DNA from: Sipunculus nudus
Lineage: Eukaryota > Annelida > Sipuncula > Golfingiida > Sipunculidae
Assembly (NCBI GenBank): GCA_026874595.1
Contig: CM049310.1
Location: 36,781,558-36,845,557 of the forward strand
Length of the DNA stretch: 64,000 bases
Direction of reading: 5' to 3'
In this document: one piece after another, positions 35,000 to 45,209 of the stretch
How the letters are laid out: the number at the start of each line of letters is the position of its first letter
How positions within the stretch are numbered: position 1 is the first letter of the stretch
The notes under the pieces: generated by a model
What the model was told of the DNA's origin: nothing
What the model saw: the letters and a program-made list of their open reading frames with translations, nothing else
The model's database searches: none
Made by a program: the position numbers and the translations under genes

Positions 35000-35333
35000 A
35001 ACATGATGCAAAGCCAAAATTAAAAATAAGCACGGTATAGGGTTAAACGAAATCATAAACATGGTATCACAAACACGAGTATTAACAATGTATTTATTCT
35101 TCTACATAGTTCATAGATATAAGCCAAAGTGTGTTAAACATCGCGGCCATTTTGAAATTCAATATGGGGACCAAGCCAAACTTGTAACAAGTACTGCAAT
35201 GGCTTTGATTTTTATCTTGGTGTCACAAACATTCATGTTGCTACAATCTGTATTCTTCTACATTGCACACAAAAACAGATATATAAGTAAAAGTGTGGTA
35301 AAAATAGCGGCCATTTTGAAATTCAATATGGCG
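35000..35333. repeat. Dispersed repeat (inverse orientation), left part
   Basis: It contains two successive GCGGCCATTTTGAAATTCAATATGG words (35140-35166 and 35308-35331) with ATGGTATCACAAACACGAG-like spacers. This is the inverse of the family at 32216 and 37600. The second copy is interrupted at ATATGGCG by the hAT-like insertion. Confidence 0.7.
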
Positions 35334-36105
35334 CAGAGTTGGGTCCGACTACAATGATTGTACTCGAGTATGAAAACTGAGTACTTATAACGTACTCGAG
35401 TACAAGTACAAGTATTTTAGCAATTTTTTTATGACAGTACTCCAGTACGAGTACCGAGCACTCCAAATGTACTCACGAGTAATGTAATGAGTACTTTTAG
35501 CGGCTAAGCCTAAGATGTGGAGTGAAAATAAATCAGTGTCTTCTGTTTGATGTATAATAATATTATAATTATTGAAGCTTATGAAATGTCTACTCGTTTT
35601 GTTTATTTTACATGTAACTAATAAAAAAAATAAGAGCCACAAGAGCTGCTTCAGTTTAAAATAAGAATATTTATTTTGAAAAATCTGATAATTATTGTGA
35701 GGTTTTATTATCAATCCAAAATTACTGAGAAAAAAATATAAATACTTGTGTGGAATATCATTGTTATAATTAAAAATTACACACCCACGCTTATATTTTA
35801 ATAAATAAAAGCTTAAATATAGATTCCCCTGTGAATATTCGACTGACATTCTAAACACACATACATTGATTAGTTGTCAATGTTCAGTTCTGCAATTATA
35901 GTCTTATTGAATTTATGATAAGTAAAAATATTATCACATCAATAACAGATATTAAAAAAGACTTCATTTAAAAATTACATAACGCAAGCCCCTTATGATT
36001 CCCTTATCCTAATACATCCCTTTTAGTTTAGTTATGCCAATTTTAATTAGACGTTTCTATGTGTTAATTTAAAGTTATATATACATACATCTTCTTGGTA
36101 TTCCT

Positions 36106-36110
<5 letters not shown>

Positions 36111-36176
<66 letters not shown>
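36111..36176. repeat. (TA)n-(GA)n compound microsatellite
   Basis: A TA run (36111-36142) passes directly into a GA run (36142-36176). Confidence 0.95.
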
Positions 36177-36661
36177 TGTTGTGATAGAGTACTTGACAGC
36201 TAGAGCCACTGACTATGAGTGTGACTGTGTGTACCAGGAGCAAGTCTCACGCATTATGTAACAAGTAACAACCCTGAGTGGTGCAGAGGGCATAGAACAC
36301 AAGCAGGAATACAGAAGGTCTTGTGATTGGCATTAGCCTGATAAAGTCTATTATAACTGGTCAGCCAGCAGTGATTAGGGGTTTCATCTTTATCTTAGTA
36401 ATCTCTCTGCCACCAACAACCCAACAACCATACTTTAAACCTATAACTGAGTGTGCAACCCTTATTGGGATGCAGGTTTCATCTTACACAGCAGGCCAGG
36501 GCTCTAATACAAACATGTTTGTCTTTGGTTTCAACTTCTCAGCTTTTGAATGGGTGAGCAGCTTGGTTATCTGCTACTGGTTACCAATCTTGTGTCAATG
36601 CAATGTGCATGAAATTAGTGTTTGATTCCCCCCCCCCCCATCCAACAATGTTAACAATAAA

Positions 36662-36689
36662 TATGTATGTATGTATGTATGTATGTATC
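36662..36689. repeat. (ATGT)n microsatellite
   Basis: About seven units of ATGT, just after a C-homopolymer at about 36629. Confidence 0.9.
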
Positions 36690-36831
36690 ATTTGTGTATA
36701 TTTGTGTGCAAATTCTGAAGTACTCAATAGTACTCATGAAAGTACTCGTTTTTTTATGAGTACTTACATAGTACTTGAGTACTAGTATGAGTACTTAGAT
36801 CATTTTGAAGAAAGTACTCGAATACGATATG

Positions 36832-37790
36832 ATATGGCAGCCTAACCCTAATTGTAGCAATTATGGCAATGGCATAAATGGAATCAGTGGTATCGCAAAC
36901 TTGGATGGTGCTAATATTTGTATTCATCTACGGTGCTCACAAGAACAGACAAAAGCATAAGTGTGTTAAAAATGAAATTCAATAAGGCGGCCTAACCCAA
37001 TATGTAGCAATTAAGGCAATGGCTAACTTGAATACCTTGTATCGTAAACACGGATATTGCTACCATTTGTATTACTCTACAGTGCTCATACATTAAGATA
37101 AAAGGCAAAATATAAGGGAAATGGCGGCCATTTTGAAATATAAAATGGTGGCTGAAGACGCGGATGAAAAAAAATACACCTGATATTTTTGGGATCAGGA
37201 CACCCATATTGACAAAGTTAGGCAATAAAATCCATTTTGGTGTGACTATCCAGCTGGATCAAAATATCTGACACAGCATACTATACCAATAAAAGAAACT
37301 GATGTTGCCTCTCAAACGTCCATGCAAGGTCATTAACGTTCGAGAGGGTAAACATGCCGAAAAGGTTAATTTTTCTTCTAACCTTGTTTCAGGGTCTCAA
37401 GTTTTTTTCTTTGTGGATTTTCTTTGCCCACAAATCAGGGGTGATAAATGTTTAGGTTCACCCTTGGGCAATTTTAGCTAATTAGCATAAAACAAAATGA
37501 CCGCCAAAATAATAAGAAAATAGCTAAATTATCATAATTACCTTAACATTTGACATAGAGGGTCAACCTATACATGGATTCTTGGGTCATTTGTTACAAG
37601 TATGGCTTGGTCGCCATACTGAATTTCAAAATGGCCGCCATTTTTAATCCGCATTTGCTTATATCTGGATTTGTGAGCATGGGATACGATTTTAAATTGA
37701 TAACAACATCTATGATCTGATTCCAGCGAATACATTAAAGGCATGACCATACTAGTTTTCAAATCATTCTTTACCTACTAAAATATAGCT
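36832..37790. repeat. Dispersed repeat copies, right part
   Basis: From 36839 the GCAGCCTAACCC sequence continues the repeat interrupted at 35333. Another copy follows at 36960-37220 (GGCGGCCTAACCCA, GTAGCAATTAAGGCAATGG). A plus-oriented copy lies at 37600-37760. Non-coding. Confidence 0.6.
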
Positions 37791-38179
37791 GTCCGGCTCA
37801 GATAAGAAATGTGTAGGATCCTCCGGCTTGACCTGTATGGTATTTCTACCTGTGACTAGCTGAAGTATGCACCACTTGAATATTATGGTTGGCATAGATA
37901 GCGCTAACGTGTACTCTAGTGAGTGTTTACTCTAATGTTCGGCATAGCGTATTTACATGTAATTCTAGCGCTTGTTGTAGGAACGAAATTCATGCCATTG
38001 CTAATGTATCAAGCTGCATCAATGTATCGCGTAAAAGGAAAAGTGTTTATATTCGTTATGCTCTCTGACTCGTATTGTTGTCACAACAGGAAGACACCAG
38101 AAGCCCAGTTGAATATATCTAATATGTTGTTTTCTTCACATTAAGGGCTCATACTTTCAGACATAATTATCATTCAGCA

Positions 38180-39180
38180 GTAATTATGTCCCAGTGGAGT
38201 CTAACATGAATGCTGTGGAGTGCATGTCCATCCTGGAGGAGCTTGTCAGCGAACCAACCCTCAAAGAGTTCAAGGAAGCACCGAAGTCACTTGCTCCCGG
38301 AAAGGCGCCAGGGGCAGACAGCATCCCCGCCGAGGTCCACAAGTGCTGTACCAACGCTGCAATCCAAGAGCTGCACGACATCCTCTGTCTTTGCTTGAGG
38401 GAAGATGAAGTACCACACGACTTGAAGGATTCCAGCATAGTCATACTGTATAAAAACAAAGGTGACAAGAGCGATTGTAACAACTATCGCGGCATTCTCC
38501 TCCGCAGCATCACTGGGAAGCTGTTCGCCCGGGTCGCATTGAAAAGGTTTCAGATTTTAGCAGAAGAGTCTACCCAGAATCCCAGTGTGACGTCCGCTCG
38601 AAAAGGTCTTCTGTCGACATGGTCTTTTCTGTCAGGTAACTATAGGAGAAATGCAAAGACATCCACTGTTCATGGCCTTCATAGACCTGTTAAAAGCGTT
38701 CGACTTGATGAGTAGGGGCGGTCTCTTCAAGATCGTTCCTAAGATCGGATGTCCTCCCAAGCTTCTCAGCATTATAAAGTCCTTCCATGACGACATGAAA
38801 GGTACCGTGGTCTGCGACAGCGCGACATAAGAAGCCTTTGCATCCAAAGTGATATAAACAAGGCTGCGTCCTTGCACCGACCCTGTTCGGCATCTTCTTT
38901 GCTGTCCTGCTGAAGGTAGGTATCTACCACTGCACCAGTTCAGACGGGAAACTCTTCAACCCCTCCAGGTGAAGTGTGTGCGGGAACTCCTCTTTGCAGG
39001 CGATGCAGCAGTCCACTAAAGACCTGCAGAAGCTCATGTCCCAATTCAGTGCAGCCTCTCAGGCCTTTGGACTCACGATCAGCCGGAAGATAACGCAAGT
39101 AATTGGGCAGGACGTGGACACTCCACTGGACAGCTCGGAGTCGTGCATGAATCCATACTCTTTATGTATTCCGTGATCTG
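38180..39180 (+). mobile_element. LINE reverse transcriptase remnant
   Basis: The longest frame (38194-38715) gives PGKAPGADSIPAEV, LHDILCLCLREDEVP, VILYKNKGDKSDCNNYRGI and GKLFARVALKRFQ, typical of the RT of I/Jockey-superfamily LINEs. After a frameshift near 38580 it continues with AFIDLLKAFDLM (motif A), QGCVLAPTLFGIFF after another shift (motif B), ELLFAGDAA near 38980-39010 (degenerate catalytic loop) and LTISRKITQVIGQDV. Its GC content is higher than its surroundings. It lies in intron 1 antisense to the host gene. Confidence 0.8.
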
Positions 39181-39748
39181 ATCGTTCAGGTCAGACAATT
39201 TTATAATCTATACATTTTCTATATCCATATATAGTTCAGGATAAATATAAAGTTTAGGATATTGAATGTATAGTGCCTCTACTTTAATGCTGTTAAAGAT
39301 TATAGCTTTTAGGGTGACAATGGTATGTATTGTTGGCTGGGAGAAAAGTCAAAACAAAACGCCATCCTTGTGCATATATTTCCCTTTAACAATTTAAAAC
39401 GCAAGCTGATGAAAAAGTATTATTTTGTGGTGCAAAAAATTATAAAAAGCGTAATACGTTCAATGTAAGGTGTCAAATCAAAGGCGATACCAATCGTCGG
39501 TGCACAGGCACAGAAAAAGCTCTATAGGATTTGCAGTCCATAAATATCACAACAACACATGCGATCCTCCTTTGAACAAAACATAACTACATTCACAAGA
39601 TTTAAAAGCATAATTCCTGCTAATTTTTTTTAGAAACTATCATAGTTTTCATGAATATGCAAGTAAAATAAACATTCTTAAATTGAAGATCTTACACAAA
39701 GGACTATATGGTGTAAAAGTATTCTGTTGAATGGAATCTTTATATATA

Positions 39749-39809
<61 letters not shown>

Positions 39810-41040
39810 TAAAACGCATTAAATCACATATGTATACCCGCATATCCATTGCTGTGTTTGTGCGATGAGTAAAGCCACACAGAAAATTGCTTCATTCTGT
39901 GAGGTAATCTGTTCGCTGCATGCACCTCTACAGTATATACACATGTGGGCTTGCACATATGCAGCAGACTCTTGAACATATATGTGCTACAATCAATCCC
40001 TTATTCGTGCATGGCTGTTAACATGTATCAGTTCAAGTTGCACACCTGCAGATTCATAAAGCCGAACCTTTAATCTCAGCAGTAATGGCTGCATGTCCTG
40101 TTTTGATTGTTATCATCGCCCTTGCAGTTGCGAAAAGGCAAATGCGTTGTGATGCCTCATATCTGTTATTATTACACTAATACTAGTACATTAGTGTTGC
40201 CTTTGAGTGTACAATGTACTATAATATACTTTGTTCACACACTCACACACACACACATACAAACACACTCACATATATATATGTTTTTTTATATCCTGTT
40301 CATATTTCAAATTTTAAAAGAATAAACATGTTAGAAATGGACCTGTTTTTCTGTTTCATAAGAGAGAAGAGCCATTTAAATTATTTATATTAAACTCTTT
40401 GCATAGGGTTTCATATCCAAGAAACCCCCTGTAAAAGGGTTAATTAAGATCACCCGGAAGGGTTTTTTATATGCAAAAGGTTTTTTTTACAAAAAGGTTG
40501 TTTTTAAAAAAAACCTAAAAGGGTTTCTGTATAGGGACACTCAGAAAACCCTGTTTAAACCCTTAATAAACTCTTCCCTTTTAACAGTTAAGATGCACGA
40601 ATGGACGCCACGCGAGCTTTTATAAGTGCCGACTACGACCTTTTGCTATCCAAGATGTGTTGAAATGCAATAGACCTATACATCAAACCAGTCATGACAT
40701 GCGAGCATGGATGTATGTCTTCCTTTCCACTTGAGTTTCAGTATAACAGACGGTAAAGTATCTAGGTCAGAGAACCATAAATCAGTTAAATTATCTGCTT
40801 CTGTATATCAGTATCCTAAATGTTGCCATATCACGAGTGCGACCCAGGAATGACCATGGTGACTTTAGGAAAGGGTAAAACCTTTAAATAAAGGTAGCTC
40901 ACTTGGTATGAAGCACTCAGGGGATACAGATAACTGCTGAAAGGTAATATTCATTTGTTATAAGCAAACACCTCTACTATTATGACTAGCTATATAATGC
41001 CAAACAAATTTATTAGGAAAACTATATTACAAATGTTAAC
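39181..41040. other. Intronic interval with microsatellites
   Basis: A (TA)n run lies at 39751-39804 and a short (CA)n stretch at about 40235-40262. At 40400-40580 there is a knot of AAAGGGTTT / AAACCCTTT words in both orientations, able to form imperfect hairpins. No coding evidence. Confidence 0.45.
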
Positions 41041-41044
41041 TTAC

Positions 41045-41166
41045 TGGGTAATGGCAGAATCCTTCATTTGACTATCAGCAGCAAATACATCAACAGCGGC
41101 AAGGCTCAGTAACAGCAACATGCTGTATAAAACTTTGCCGTAGCAGGGTAGTCTCTGCACAGCCAT
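41045..41166 (-). CDS. Exon 1: signal peptide
   Basis: This exon begins at the ATG (41166-41164) and encodes 40 codons plus two bases. A basic N-terminus (MAVQRLPCYGK) is followed by a hydrophobic core (SMLLLLSLAAV) and a small-residue cleavage region (DVFAADS). Cleavage probably falls near residue 29 or 30. The exon ends CCCA|GTAAGT, a consensus donor, in phase 2. The next coding exon found on this strand, the TSP1 exon, accepts phase 2 (CA + G = Gln), which links them although the intron is 10.8 kb. The frame is too short to stand out as an ORF; it is recognised from the signal peptide, donor and TATA box together. Confidence 0.78.
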
Positions 41167-41240
41167 AATACCAGTCTAGTCAGAGCTGAAATGCGTTTCC
41201 AAATCAGTGCGCTCGGAACAAGTGGTACATTTTGGATTCC

Positions 41241-41250
41241 TTATATAGAT
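41241..41250 (-). promoter_or_regulatory. TATA box of the mosaic-protein gene
   Basis: On the minus strand the sequence reads CTATATAAGG about 75 bases upstream of the ATG at 41166. This is a good TATA consensus. Transcription would then start near 41215, leaving a 5' leader of about 45-50 nt without an earlier ATG. Its placement directly before a signal-peptide exon with a consensus donor makes it credible. The start site itself is inferred. Confidence 0.6.
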
Positions 41251-41253
41251 GCT

Positions 41254-41659
41254 TGTCAACATCTTGTGAAAATAGATTTATGATCGTTTTTTTATGACGG
41301 GACCGCAAGTGGCGGCCTCAGTCTATTGGCCAAACCTGGTGTCGATTTGGTGTCGATTACCAAACAGCGGGGCTAAACGCCAAAGACATACATGTACGTA
41401 TGTAATTGTTCACTGTCGATACGAGTGTTGAAGCAATAAATGCCACAAGCTTACTTTATCGGGCTGCTCTGAACAAGGCAATTAAACCAATGAGACGAAT
41501 CGTGTATATTTTCTCAACGCGAAGCCGAGACACATCCCGTGTAGGTCATACCAAAAACATCAAGAGTGTCTCTAACATATAAGGACATCGAACATCTAAC
41601 CAATCAAATAAAGGCTATATATATATATATATATATATCTATATATATATATATATATA

Positions 41660-41708
<49 letters not shown>

Positions 41709-42990
41709 CGATTATTATAATAGCAATACAGTTGTGCAAGGGCATGATTATACATATATGACTTAAGTTTACATTGGCATTAATAGTATATTACATAATA
41801 TATTAAATAGTAAGCATGAACAAGTTGACGATGTTTGTAGTTTACTTGATGTTATTGTTTGTAAGTTTAAGAGGTTGTCTCACAACACGGTAGTATCTGT
41901 GGAGGGAATGTGCACGTACGTGCGCGTGGAATGACGTCAGGTAGTTATGGATATGGTGGGGTCATTCGGTGCTATTAATTTTATATCAGGCCTCAATGTC
42001 TGTAGTGCGTCATATAGCCAGCATCACAATTTAGTCGTTTTTTCTTATAGAGTCAAATTTATCAATTAACTTTGGTTCCCTTATTTGTCTTTGTCGTGTG
42101 TGGGGTATGTATGACTTTTCAGGGCGCAAATTTGCATTCATTCTGACGTGTTTTTGCTGCGAAAATGCCCCCCCCCCCCCTTAAACGTATGAAAACAAAC
42201 ATTAAGCTCCTCATTATGATTTTTAAACCTAGCAGTAATAACAGCTGTAAGTAAAATGGTATCGTTATAATAGTTATAATCAAACAAAGACAAATATCTG
42301 TCGCTTAAATTCATGAAAAATCGGTCACTTGAAAACATAAAAATTACAAGCAAATATACAATTGTTGTGGCACTCCCAGTGTCTGCATGTCTGCCTGATC
42401 ATGCAGGAGATATGATGAAGAATTGACCAAAAGACCATGACAAACCATAAAATATTCAGATTTCGTGTTAACCAATAGTTATATATCATTTGTATCCGGT
42501 GCATTCAGAAGGAAGTGGTAAAACTGGGGGGGGGGGGGGGTTAATACTTTAAGATACAACCAATTTGACTGATTGAGTTCTGCTGATATTATCTGATATT
42601 CATTAATTCCAATTATCAAATCTTCATTAAGTACATATATGGTATATTCCTGTGGTTTAAAAATCATATTTGGTTCAAAAGAAAACATGTGTCTGTAGGT
42701 AGTGGATCAATGAAAGCGGTGATCAAGAATAACAGCTTATGGAAATTCTAAACCTAAGACTTTTACTTTAAATTTGGACCAGTATGATATAATATTTTTA
42801 GTGCTTGGCACATACCTCTATTAATGAAAGTGGGATCCAGGGTTCCTCCCCCTCTTCCTTTCGTTTATGATAAAATTATTTTAAATAATTACAAATTTTA
42901 AAGATATAAACAACTTAAGTATACATGTTTAATGAAAGATCAGAATCAATGGCTTTTTATTTTACCAAATTTTGGTGCATGGATGATGGT
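41254..42990. other. Upstream region of the mosaic gene, no gene seen
   Basis: A long (TA)n run lies at 41614-41706, about 370-460 bp upstream of the TATA box. Homopolymers are at 42172-42181 (C) and about 42527-42540 (G). No exon or repeat boundary is recognised. Confidence 0.45.
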
Positions 42991-43182
42991 ATTTTGGTCA
43001 TTTTAGTAGTAGATATTTTTTATACATTCCAGCTTAACTGACCTAGAATGCTTTATAGTGAAATATGGGGGCTCGTCCATGTTGGTATTTTGGTCATTTA
43101 AGTAGTAGATATTTTTTATACATTCCAGCTTAACTGACCTAGAATGCTTTATAGTGAAATATGGGGGCTCGTCCATGTTCTT
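42991..43182. repeat. 96-bp direct duplication
   Basis: Two adjacent copies start at 42991 and 43087. They share TATTTTGGTCATTT, AGTAGTAGATATTTTTTATA, TAACTGACCTAGAATGC and ATGGGGGCTCGTCCATG almost without change. This indicates a recent local duplication. Confidence 0.9.
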
Positions 43183-43620
43183 GCGTAAACTTTTGCGATG
43201 GGGAAAATATTTCCCCGTTCCGAGTTTCGAACTCATATCGGTGGCGCACAGGTCCCGGCGTTCCAACCACTCCGCTAGTAAAGAACGTTTCGGTTACATT
43301 TATATGCACCCCGTAACCCACCCCCTATTCAGAGCGTTCTGTTATCAGAACAAGATTAATCATCCAAGGAGTCACAATTTTGGTGAACTTGGTGGCAGTA
43401 ATTTATCCATTACTTCAAACCACTATTCCCCGGGCCCCAAAGTTGGGTGTCATCCCAGATGAGTCCCCATTAGTTGCGAAAACATTTTGCCCAGGGGGAA
43501 ATATTGGGCCTATCCGGGCTTCGAACACGTCAGTGACGCACATTTCTAGCGTTCCTATTGCTTTGCCAGAAAACCAAGCTTCACAAGCGAGACAGTTCAG
43601 TTGGCTTATTTATGCAACCA
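43183..43620 (-). mobile_element. Two tRNA-derived SINE-like copies
   Basis: On the minus strand, 43277-43267 reads TAGCGGAGTGG (box A) and 43234-43222 reads GAGTTCGAAACTC (box B), at pol III spacing. A second box B (GTGTTCGAAGCCC) lies at 43528-43516 with a weak box A further upstream. Both copies share a GGAAATATT segment next to box B. No intact tRNA fold is evident, so these are retroposed copies, not tRNA genes. Confidence 0.6.
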
Positions 43621-44470
43621 GTAACTATATTTATATATATATATATATATTCACGAATTTACAGTGTTGTTTTTCTTCAGTTATACCGCTCTGGCCTAGT
43701 CTGTAGGCCATAGAGCACTTTACAGCGGAGGGTAACACTACCTTCTATATATATACATATATACATATATACGTTTAAAACGTTTGCATTATATGACTTT
43801 TTTCTATATATGCTCACCAAAAGCATATATAATTGTCCATCGAAGAGTGCAAGACATTGACAAACATACTTCTTGTAATTTGTAGTAGAATACACATAAT
43901 CCTTATCCTTCAATGTGAAGATAGTTCCTGCTGATGAGAGCGAAATTTATGTAAAACATTTGCATTTGTCATGTTATGGCTGTTGGGATTATCAATATTA
44001 TTATATCAGTAATAAGTATAATTTTACTGCCACAATAACATAAAGGCATTATCTCCTCACCTAAAATAAATTTATGTTATAATTATATCTTATAATACTG
44101 GCCTTCAACTTATAAGTAATATTAACAGATTGTAAGAGATGACATTTGAGATAGTGTATTTTTTCTAAATATTCATGATAAATAAACGCTTACTAGCCTT
44201 CAGACTAAAGTTTTAATCAAAGATCTCTGTACATATAACTAAGATCTATGTGGATATAAAGAGAAACAAAAGCACCGCAACAGTGCATAAAACGCCCGTC
44301 GTATATCTGGTGACCTCTGACCTCCTTAAATATGCATGCATTTTGATGAGAAGGTAATTCAGGTGAGAAACTCTATTTCTAAATATGTATAATGAGATTC
44401 ATGAAAATCCATAGGATTTTTGGTAAGTCACCAAGGTGCCTCCAAATTTGCGGTGACCCCTGAACTCATT
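43621..44470. other. Non-coding interval
   Basis: A short (TA)n run lies at about 43631-43650. From 44250 the sequence resembles a dispersed repeat (GGTGACCYCTGA, TTCATGAAAATCC, TAAATATGMATG) that forms the target of the LINE insertion at 44486. Confidence 0.4.
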
Positions 44471-44485
44471 AAATATGAATGGATT

Positions 44486-45194
44486 AAATCCATTTCTGGT
44501 AAAAGCTGGTATGAAAGAGCACGAGTACTGTTCCTTTTGTAAAAAAAGAGAAGGAGACACTATTACACATTTTTCATGAACGTAGTTTTGTGAAACATTT
44601 ATGGCATGATGTATGTAAGTGGTTAAAGAATTTGAATCTTCCAAACACGTACCCTTTCACATACAGTGATACTTCTTAATGTAAGTACAGATCAGTTGCT
44701 GGATAAAGTTATATTGCTTGTAAAGTATTATATGTATGTTACAAAATGCAAAGATCAATCGTTGTCAATTAACAGTGCAGTTAAACTGATTAAGAATTAT
44801 TACTCTGTCGAAAAAGAGGCGGCAATATCTCAAGGAAAACTTTTAAAACATGAAACCTTCTGGACCAGACTAAAAATGATTGTGGGTTCAGAAAATTAAA
44901 TTAAAAATTAAAAATACTTTGAATTTTGCATGTGAACTGGCCATTGTGGTCACATTTAGTTTATTTTACTGATGTCTGCCATATGTTACATCCCTAATGA
45001 CACATTCTTTATGCAATATACTTAATATCATGCATTTTTCATTATATTATAAGTATGTTAAAAATTATTTGCATGGTGATGAAAGATTTTCTTCATGTTT
45101 ATAAATGTTCATGTCACCTTGTTATATATTGTCTGTTTTTATATGTTATTGTGTATATATGTATGTATGTTTTCCTTGTGATAAAAATAAAAAA
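44486..45194 (+). mobile_element. 5'-truncated Tx1/L1-like LINE 3' end
   Basis: The coding tail reads LWHDVCKWLKNLNLP, then LLDKVILLVKYYMYVTKC, SAVKLIKNYYSVEKEAAIS and WTRLKMIVGSEN before TAA at about 44897. This is the C-terminal region of L1/Tx1-type ORF2 downstream of the RT. A 3' untranslated part follows, ending in AATAAAAATAAAAAAA. It is bordered by a perfect 15-bp repeat AAATATGAATGGATT at 44471-44485 and 45195-45209, a target-site duplication. The insertion is 5'-truncated. Confidence 0.85.
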
Positions 45195-45209
45195 AAATAT
45201 GAATGGATT

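Larger units (their letters stand above)
35334..36831. mobile_element. hAT-like non-autonomous element
   Basis: It begins CAGAGTTGGG, a frequent hAT terminus. Its first 190 bases and last 125 bases are full of the palindromic word GTACTCGAGTAC and its variants. It interrupts the dispersed repeat between ATATGGCG (35326-35333) and ATATGGCA (36832-36839), a 7-of-8 match consistent with an 8-bp hAT target duplication. The right terminus has decayed. No transposase is seen. A 157-codon minus-strand frame at 35385-35858 is Tyr/Ile/Asn-rich and not convincing. Confidence 0.5.
30237..41044 (-). other. Intron 1, rich in transposon debris
   Basis: The 10.8-kb interval runs from the GTAAGT donor of exon 1 to the CAG acceptor of the TSP1 exon. 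It holds a hAT-like insertion, a LINE RT remnant, several copies of a 'GGCCATTTTGAAATTCAATATGG' type dispersed repeat, and microsatellites. I saw no further exon inside it that would fit the phase-2 junction. Its identity as one intron is inferred from the matching phases. Confidence 0.6.
20705..41166 (-). other. Gene model: secreted TSP1/sushi/Eph-like/EGF mosaic protein
   Basis: This is an inferred transcript built from nine coding exons on the minus strand. They start at the ATG at 41166-41164 and end near 20878, or at the TGA at 20707-20705. Junction 1 splits a codon after two bases (CA + G = Gln). All seven later junctions split after one base, so the modules are symmetric 1-1 and join in frame. 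The order is signal peptide, TSP1, sushi, Eph-receptor-like cysteine-rich, sushi, EGF-Ca, sushi-like, an unrecognised 223-residue region, and Eph-receptor-like. The product is at least 664 residues, or 721 if the last exon runs to its stop. Such modules usually mediate extracellular matrix or surface adhesion. I see no transmembrane helix or enzyme motif. I cannot match this exact architecture to a named orthologue; SVEP1-like annotations share the module types but not this order. Confidence 0.8.

Noticed and set aside
35385-35858. 157-codon minus-strand frame, longest in its region
   Set aside because: Composition is Tyr/Ile/Asn/Lys as expected of random AT-rich DNA. It lies inside the hAT-like insertion and shows no transposase motif.
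40400-40580. AAAGGGTTT/AAACCCTTT cluster considered as telomere-like repeats
   Set aside because: Not a tandem TTAGGG array. Spacing is irregular and both orientations are mixed, so it is more likely a decayed hairpin repeat.
43205-43285. Possible tRNA gene (box A and box B on the minus strand)
   Set aside because: The sequence does not form a complete cloverleaf by eye, and a second degenerate copy lies 300 bp away, so SINE origin is more likely.
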